Source: Durusdinium trenchii (lineage: Eukaryota; Sar; Dinophyceae; Suessiales; Symbiodiniaceae). Taken from it: 64,000 bases of DNA. Below the pieces are notes generated by a model, which made no database searches, was not told the DNA's origin, and saw only the letters and a program-made list of their open reading frames with translations. The number at the start of each line of letters is the position of its first letter. Within the stretch, counting starts at the first letter, position 1. Both the position numbers and the translations under genes were made by a program. The stretch covers positions 565,649-629,648 of the forward strand of contig CAXAMN010025273.1 in NCBI GenBank assembly GCA_963970005.1, read 5' to 3'. Below are positions 58,603 through 64,000 of this stretch, piece by piece.

Positions 58603-59556
58603 ATGGTCAAGTCACATGGATTTTTCGTTGTCACTGTTGGCCACAAGTCCTTGGCTCCTGGTCCAAGACTCCCTTCTGGAAGAGAGGGTCGCTGCAAGTC
58701 TTCCTAGTCTACCCATGACTGACCTTAAAGAGTCCCGCCCCATCCTCCCAACAAACAGCCCAGGTTTTCTGGCGACATGATCGGTTGTCTGATGTTTTTG
58801 TTGGGGTCGTCCACGTGGGTCTGGAGAAGTCTGGTCCTGCCTTAGAGAGCATTCCGGACTTCCTCCACACTTCAGGGGCGACACCTCTCTGTATATATTT
58901 CTTTGGGCAATCAAACACGTGAATTTGTTGGACAAATACCACAGCTACTAAGGACCACGATGACTTGCGAAAAAAATCCCAGCCCCTCACGGCCCTTCCA
59001 GTTGTCAATAATGAGAAACAAACGACCTGTGAAAAAACATTGAAAAGCACTGTAGACTTGCGGTATGTAACTTCACTGAAATTCCATCATGGTCATCATG
59101 GTTACTTCTCCCCAGGCAGAACTCTGAGAAATCTTCCGGGACATGGATTTAAACACCGGGCAAGGCGATGCACTTCAAAACCACGCGGAAACCAGTTCCA
59201 GATCTCATGCCCTGAGATCCAGACTCTGTCGAAAGTCAATAAGTGCATCAAATCATCGCAGTGGTTTCAGAGTTGGCACCCCGAAGATGTCCTAAACAGA
59301 TGGGGGTCCGGGGTCCATATCAACTACCGACTTCGCACATTGAAACAACTTTCCAAAAGCACCGCTGAACTCTATCCGCTCCTCGTCGCCTTCCGCACAT
59401 GTCCGCAGCGATGCCAAAGAGAAAGAATACAAAAGCAACATTGAACAAGATACTGACTGGTGCGACTCGTGGGGAATAATAAGGGAATGACCGCTAGGCA
59501 TCGCTAGGCCGCTCAATATCTACGGATCCAGCCACCCGAGTCGCCCCTTGCGATGC
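58603..59556. other. no supported gene
   Basis: Mixed DNA with short open frames on both strands. Nothing recognisable. Confidence 0.4.
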
Positions 59557-59680
59557 CTTACGAGTCGACGAATCGCCCCACGCGGCCGGGTCCTCCACCC
59601 AACGTTGGGCCAAATCACCCGTGCGCGCCTGTTGGGCAGACGGACGGGGTGGTGGGATTTGCTTCACCAAAGGCGCTCCC
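59557..59680 (-). CDS. exon of the 59.5-63.7 kb gene (3' part), unidentified
   Basis: A 124-nt exon between GGCCTTAG and a GC donor (AAG|GCATCG). Encodes APLVKQIPPPRPSAQQARTG then DLAQRWVEDPAAWGDSSTR. It follows the 59,863 exon on the same strand, but the phase does not join directly, so another border is possible. Confidence 0.5.
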
Positions 59681-59862
59681 CTAAGGCCCTAGTAGAACCT
59701 TCGATATATAATACAATTTTCATCTATGTTCCATAGAAACTCATGGATCACAAAAGCACTAATTAAAATGCAAATCATCATAAATCATCCCAGTTTCCAC
59801 ACTTCTCTCAACTCAATCGATTGAAGTCGTTTGCATGTTTGGTAGCTTGAACATTGATCCAC

Positions 59863-59995
59863 CTCCTGATTCCGCCCACGTCCTTTTTAGTCGCTTCCGT
59901 CCCTCGGCCTGGCGTCCCATGGCCACCGCGCAGGGCCGATGAACACGGAAGAGCCCTGCCAGGCTCCTGGCCGAGGCCATTTTGCGAGCGCCAAG
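59863..59995 (-). CDS. exon of the 59.5-63.7 kb gene
   Basis: A 133-nt exon between GCATCCAG and GGAG|GTGGAT. Encodes LGARKMASARSLAGLFRVHR then PCAVAMGRQAEGRKRLKRTW. Starts in phase 0, matching the end of the 60,941-61,073 exon. Confidence 0.52.
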
Positions 59996-60940
59996 CTGGA
60001 TGCAGTCGCCTTTGTTGAAACATCTCTTTAGGATTCAATAGCTGCGCTATGCTAGTGCTGATGTCCCAAAAGTAATGTCATACAAATTCATACAAGCCCT
60101 GGTTTGCCACCATACGACTGGTTGGCAGCGGAGCTTAATACATCTTATGCTACTTGCGTTCGCGGTGGGCCGTTGCTTGTCCCCATATGGAGAACCAAAC
60201 AAAACACGTCCACTCGGTTGCGACCGATTCCTCAAACACGGTGAAAAAAAACGCAAAAGCATGCAAAAGCACGGTGCGATCCACAGACCTTCTGACACAG
60301 CCCGTGGCGGATTTCACCGTTCTTTTTGTGTTTCTTTCAGTTAATCGTTGATGTCTGGAACGAGTTAAGAGTTAAGAGGTGACAAATGGTGACAAGTATG
60401 GCAACAAAAAACATGCAAAACTCCAGTTTGTAAGACCAAGACACTAAGGCACTGAGACACGACTTTCTGGGAACCAAGGCAGCAACCAAGGTAGCAACTA
60501 GAACAAAATCGATAAAGTTCCTCGCCGAAGACGTCTGGTTGGCAAAGCTCATTCAAAACTGAGGCAGAGCTCCTCTTGGCATCTTGCAATAGCTTCATCT
60601 TCTTGAGTGAGTTTCGCCACCTGCCGCAAAGCATCACAAAACTCACAGCGGCCAGGCAGGATTCTTGGGGAATCGTTGTCCGGCTTTCATGTGCTAAAAA
60701 TATGGTGCAAGGACTGCACGGCAAACTAACTATAGTTGGGAATCTAAGAATAGATCTCGCACACACACGAACACAGGGACCCAAGGGTGAAAGCCTTATA
60801 CAGATACAATTCACGTACTTTCTGTGGTTGGGTGCTGCCAAAGGGTATGAACAAGGCGATCTTTTTCGCGCCTGAGACGGTATCAGTGTCACACCTGAGT
60901 CACCACGAACTCCAAAGCTTTCACACCTCTCAACCCCCAC

Positions 60941-61073
60941 CCACAGACGAGCGATGACGAGCGACCGTGCAAATCTGGCCCCGGCACGACGGCCCGGCCT
61001 GTTGTCCAGGACCTTCTCCACCGCGTCGTAGACTTGATGTCCCGGCACGGCCGGTGAGAAGGGCATCTCCAGC
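60941..61073 (-). CDS. exon of the 59.5-63.7 kb gene
   Basis: A 133-nt exon between AAGTTCAG and TGG|GTGGGG. Encodes LEMPFSPAVPGHQVYDAVEK then VLDNRPGRRAGARFARSL. Its single leading base completes the codon left by the exon at 61,712 (FGTGLLLEMPF). Confidence 0.58.
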
Positions 61074-61315
61074 CTGAACTTACCCCTAGGATCCCTAGGG
61101 CTCCAGTCGTACCCTCTGAGAAGGTGGGACTTGGGGTGGGTGCCAGGAGGCTCCAGTCATACCGAACGTGGGGAGGTACCACTGGAGCCCTAGGGTGCTG
61201 TGAAGAGAATGGCATTGGATAAATGGCTTTGAGCAGGTCGGTCGCTTTGTTCCGAGGTCGCTTTGTTCCACAGGACACATCTGCAGGAAAAAACAATTGT
61301 TTTTCCATTTTCCTG

Positions 61316-61402
61316 TAATGTAGACTCTTGATTAATAACCACCCCATTTGAATGAAACATCCTCTTCATATGGGAGGGTTTATTAATCAAGAGTCTACAT
61401 TA
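61316..61402. repeat. perfect 23-bp inverted repeat (foldback / MITE-like)
   Basis: Arms 61,316-61,338 and 61,380-61,402 are exact reverse complements around a 41-bp spacer. A second short palindrome (GGAAAAAACAATTGTTTTTCC) lies just upstream. Sixteen bases of the arm recur at 23,619-23,634. Confidence 0.9.
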
Positions 61403-61711
61403 GATACATATTCCAATTGATCAGGGGGATGTTTCAAGACATCTCATCTGCTGCCTGGATCAGTTGGCGCTCCATTCCATGGTTTGCTTCGCGCTCCAAA
61501 TACGGGTCATTCGGCTCTGTTCTTCACCCCGTGCTGCCCCGAGAAAAAGCTCAGAAGCCCGTCCGTGTGAACGTCATTTGGGAACTGACTGTCGGTGCAC
61601 TCTGGCTAGGCGGCATGTCTCTGCTTGGAATTGTTGCTGTTTTTGTCCCCATCCCCAACCCTATTCCAGCTCCAACCCTATTCCAACACGGCCGCCGCAA
61701 AACCCACCCAC

Positions 61712-61827
61712 AAGAGTCCGGTCCCGAAACTCGGTCCGGTCCGGTCGAGTCCCAGGAGCTCGCGGTGGACGAAGATCACCAAGGGAGCAGCGTTGGTTTT
61801 GGAGCGGTGCTCCAAGGCGCAGTGCAC
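61712..61827 (-). CDS. exon of the 59.5-63.7 kb gene
   Basis: A 116-nt exon between ACCGCAG and CTCTT|GTGGGT. Encodes VHCALEHRSKTNAAPLVIFV then HRELLGLDRTGPSFGTGL. Phase 0 start matches the end of the 62,034 exon (SVGQ|VHCAL). Its end joins in phase to 61,073. Confidence 0.6.
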
Positions 61828-62033
61828 CTGCGGTCTGAGTCTGGGCAACGTCTACACACACCGGTTGAGGCGAAAGCCGAAGCCGAAGTCGATAAATAAG
61901 CCCATCTGAGCCGAAACCAAAGGCCCAAGACGACTGGGGGAGCGTTGTTATTTTCTTCGAAAGAAGGAGTTAACGGCCCAAAAGCCGGGGGTAGCATATG
62001 ACAAAATTCCCACCTTCCAGTGATTCCTCACAC

Positions 62034-62196
62034 CTGCCCAACAGAATCTATTGCATTAGTCGCACACTCCATCACCGCCCCCAATCCAGCAAGAACCCAT
62101 CTTGCCTGAAACTCTTGCACCTTCACCAGGAGTCGCAGCGCGTCACTGTCCAAGCGTGGCGCCCGGCCGTTGCAGAACCAGTTCACCACATGACAC
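62034..62196 (-). CDS. exon of the 59.5-63.7 kb gene
   Basis: A 163-nt exon between CGTTCAG and GGGCAG|GTGTGAGG. Encodes CHVVNWFCNGRAPRLDSDAL, then RLLVKVQEFQARWVLAGLGA and VMECATNAIDSVGQ. It is helical and joins in phase with both neighbours. Confidence 0.65.
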
Positions 62197-62590
62197 CTGA
62201 ACGTCCGTCGTGCGTGCGCACACCGCGCACACCGCGCACACAACGAACGGCAGCAGGCGCACCGGCACCGGGGGGGTTCCGACCGCGGCACCAGTCCTGA
62301 AGAGTCGATCACTGAGAGTCTCACTGAGGAAGCCTCATGTGTTCCCATACGGTACGCGGACCGTACGTGGTACGCGCGCGTGCTTTTGTTCAAGAACGCC
62401 CACCGTTTTCGGCTGGAAAGCACTTTGGTATACCGACACGTCGGACGGGTTTGGCATCTTTTCATGGGCTCCCTGGACCGCAAACGAAGACCGAGTGACC
62501 AAACTGACGGGTGCAAGAGGGAGTGGATCCTGGACCAAAAAAGGGCACTTGTTTGGTCCGGACTGGTGGGAGGATGCACACATATTTAAC

Positions 62591-62814
62591 AGATCCAGGC
62601 AATTGTTGAGCCTCTGGGTTCCAAGTGCGTTTTTTGAGCCTTTCATCACCACACTCCAAGCCTCCTGTCCCACTGATCGATTCTGATCTAGGCACAGACT
62701 GAAGAGCAAGAGCAAGGCTTCGAGCTTCGACACTTCCATCTTCCCAGCCTTCAAGAGAAAGGCCCAGTCCTCTAAGGACGTCGGGTCTGGCAGCCGATCG
62801 GCTTGAGTCGCATG
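62591..62814 (-). CDS. exon of the 59.5-63.7 kb gene
   Basis: Encodes DRLPDPTSLEDWAFLLKAGK, then MEVSKLEALLLLFSLCLDQN and AWSVVMKGSKNALGTQRLNN, with clear helical periodicity. The donor GATCT|GTTAAA joins in phase to 62,196. A CCACAG acceptor sets the likely start; an ATG lies three codons upstream. Another minus frame is open here too. Confidence 0.6.
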
Positions 62815-63044
62815 CTGTGGCATTGCGGTAACCGCAGGTTTTGGGGGTGGGGCACCAGTTTTCAGTTGTTTGCTTCAATCCAAAGAGGCGAAAACCAAGG
62901 GCCACCTCTGCCTCCCACCCGCGATCTCCCATCGTCCTAGCTCCCGTCACCTCCCGTTTTGACCTTCTCCTCCTGCAAACCTGTTCGAAACCCCGTCGGT
63001 CTTCGGGTCTCAGAGTCCAACCGCCCGACGGATCAATCCGACTC

Positions 63045-63231
63045 CTCCTCTTGATGCGTCTCCAGGGGCATCGCCAAATCCAAGCAAAGGAAGAGCATCT
63101 GATCCTGCACCGCAGGGTCTGACGTCTCAAAAGACCATCGACGGGAGACAATGTTTGGGTTGGCCGGGTCCTCCGGTTGATAGAAGCATTGCACATGGCC
63201 GAGGTCCAGGTTTGGAGCACCAATCTGGCAC
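63045..63231 (-). CDS. exon of the 59.5-63.7 kb gene
   Basis: After a strong acceptor (CTTTTCAATCTCAG). Encodes CQIGAPNLDLGHVQCFYQPE, then DPANPNIVSRRWSFETSDPA and QMLFLCLDLAMPLETHQE. Its leading G completes ATG from the 63,391 exon. The 3' border is approximate; the open frame ends at TGA 63,033. Confidence 0.65.
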
Positions 63232-63390
63232 CTGAGATTGAAAAGAGGAGAACATGTCGCAAGGATCAATTACACCATGACCATGGCCGCCATGGCCTGA
63301 GGAAAAAAGATTTCTTGAAGCCGGTCCTCCAAAGCCAATGCAATTCTGCTTTTACATCTCACATCAGGCGATGTAATGCTATCAATTTAC

Positions 63391-63700
63391 ATCTCAAATC
63401 TTGTCAGGTCCTTGCCAAGGCACAAGTAAATCTCCTCCAAGACCTCCTTGGGCCTCCTGCCCACCAGTCCCAGCACGGCCAGTGCTGGCGGCTTCGCCTC
63501 CTCCGCCTCCTTCGCCGCTTCGACCACCGGCGCTGCCGGGGCCTCGACCGCCACCGGCGGCGCCGACGCCGGCGCCGATGCTGGCGCCACCGCCGGCGCC
63601 GAAGGCTCTTCGTCGTCGTCGTCGTCCAGGAGGCGCAGCAAGTCACGGGAGGGGTCCAACAGCCCCGCCTCGCAGAGGGTGGAGATTTGGGGTGAAGATG
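63391..63700 (-). CDS. 5'-most visible exon of the 59.5-63.7 kb gene
   Basis: Encodes LCEAGLLDPSRDLLRLLDDD, an acidic stretch, an Ala/Pro-rich linker (APAVAPASAPASAPPVAVEA) and KPPALAVLGLVGRRPKEVLE, then EIYLCLGKDLTRFE. A GT donor (GAGAT|GTAAAT) joins in phase to 63,231. The start lies at or above 63,700. The gene product is not recognised: the folded parts look globular and the linker is typical of a multi-domain protein. Confidence 0.62.
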
Positions 63701-63723
63701 TCCGTTTTTGACTCTCACGTCTC

Positions 63724-64000
63724 CAAGAACATGTATATAAGACTCTATAGACTATATATAGGTGTGATTGGGAGAAGAAACTTCTCGTTGAATGGATGAA
63801 AAAGAACATGTCACCAACCCGGCATAGTATAGTATAAATGTTGGGAATCGCGCCATGCGAAACCTCGCATGATCTGCAGCTGTATAAACCGTTCGTTCAT
63901 GGTCCTCTCGGTGGTTTGATTCATGTGATCATCCCTTTGATGCAAACCGACCGAGACCAATTCACCCCGGACCGGACTCACATCGACACCGAGAGAGAAG
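63724..64000. other. right edge, no supported gene
   Basis: AT-rich DNA around 63,733-63,760, then mixed sequence. Nothing recognised. Confidence 0.4.

Overview
The window looks like nuclear DNA of a core dinoflagellate, most plausibly a Symbiodiniaceae-type genome. Genes are sparse and broken into very short exons. Introns use GC as well as GT donors with AG acceptors. Nearly every exon that can be supported lies on the minus strand, which fits dinoflagellate one-way gene clusters. The centre holds a non-LTR retrotransposon carrying a cytosine-5 DNA methyltransferase, an element type I know only from Symbiodinium (de Mendoza et al., Nature Communications 2018, from memory). There are no operons, bacterial promoters or ribosome binding sites. 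No tRNA or rRNA gene could be recognised.

Layout. (1) 1-27 kb is mostly non-coding, with microsatellites, tandem repeats and scattered minus-strand exons: two RanBP2-type zinc-finger exons (4.4 and 7.3 kb), two Gly/Lys-rich exons (11.4 and 13.2 kb) and unidentified coding stretches at 13.4-14.0 kb. (2) 27.2-43.7 kb is a minus-strand class III adenylate/guanylate cyclase gene, reassembled from micro-exons whose phases join at most junctions. (3) Its 11.4-kb intron (31,424-42,836) holds the retrotransposon, in the same orientation, bounded by an exact 18-bp target-site duplication (31,705-31,722 and 42,656-42,673). The element is therefore 31,723-42,655, about 10.9 kb. (4) 45.7-58.2 kb holds many short, probably minus-strand exons I could not name, plus a pseudogene-like stretch at 52.3-52.6 kb. 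(5) 59.5-63.7 kb is an unidentified minus-strand gene with at least seven exons, several of which join in phase.

The retrotransposon reads, in its own 5'->3' order: a 17-nt 5' end resembling the dinoflagellate spliced leader; a 1046-aa frame with a near-complete C5 methyltransferase core and a C-terminal HW...CGW module; a second copy of that module at the start of the next frame, which ends in a coiled coil; then apurinic endonuclease, reverse transcriptase and RNase H; and a short 3' UTR with a hairpin. The coding region changes frame several times, so this copy is probably inactive, recoded, or affected by base-call errors.

Limits. Splice sites were read by eye from phase, AG acceptors and GT/GC donors. 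Outside the cyclase, the retrotransposon and the 59.5-63.7 kb gene, exon calls rest on protein-like composition plus splice signals. GC-rich coding DNA here often leaves an open antisense frame, so strand can be uncertain.
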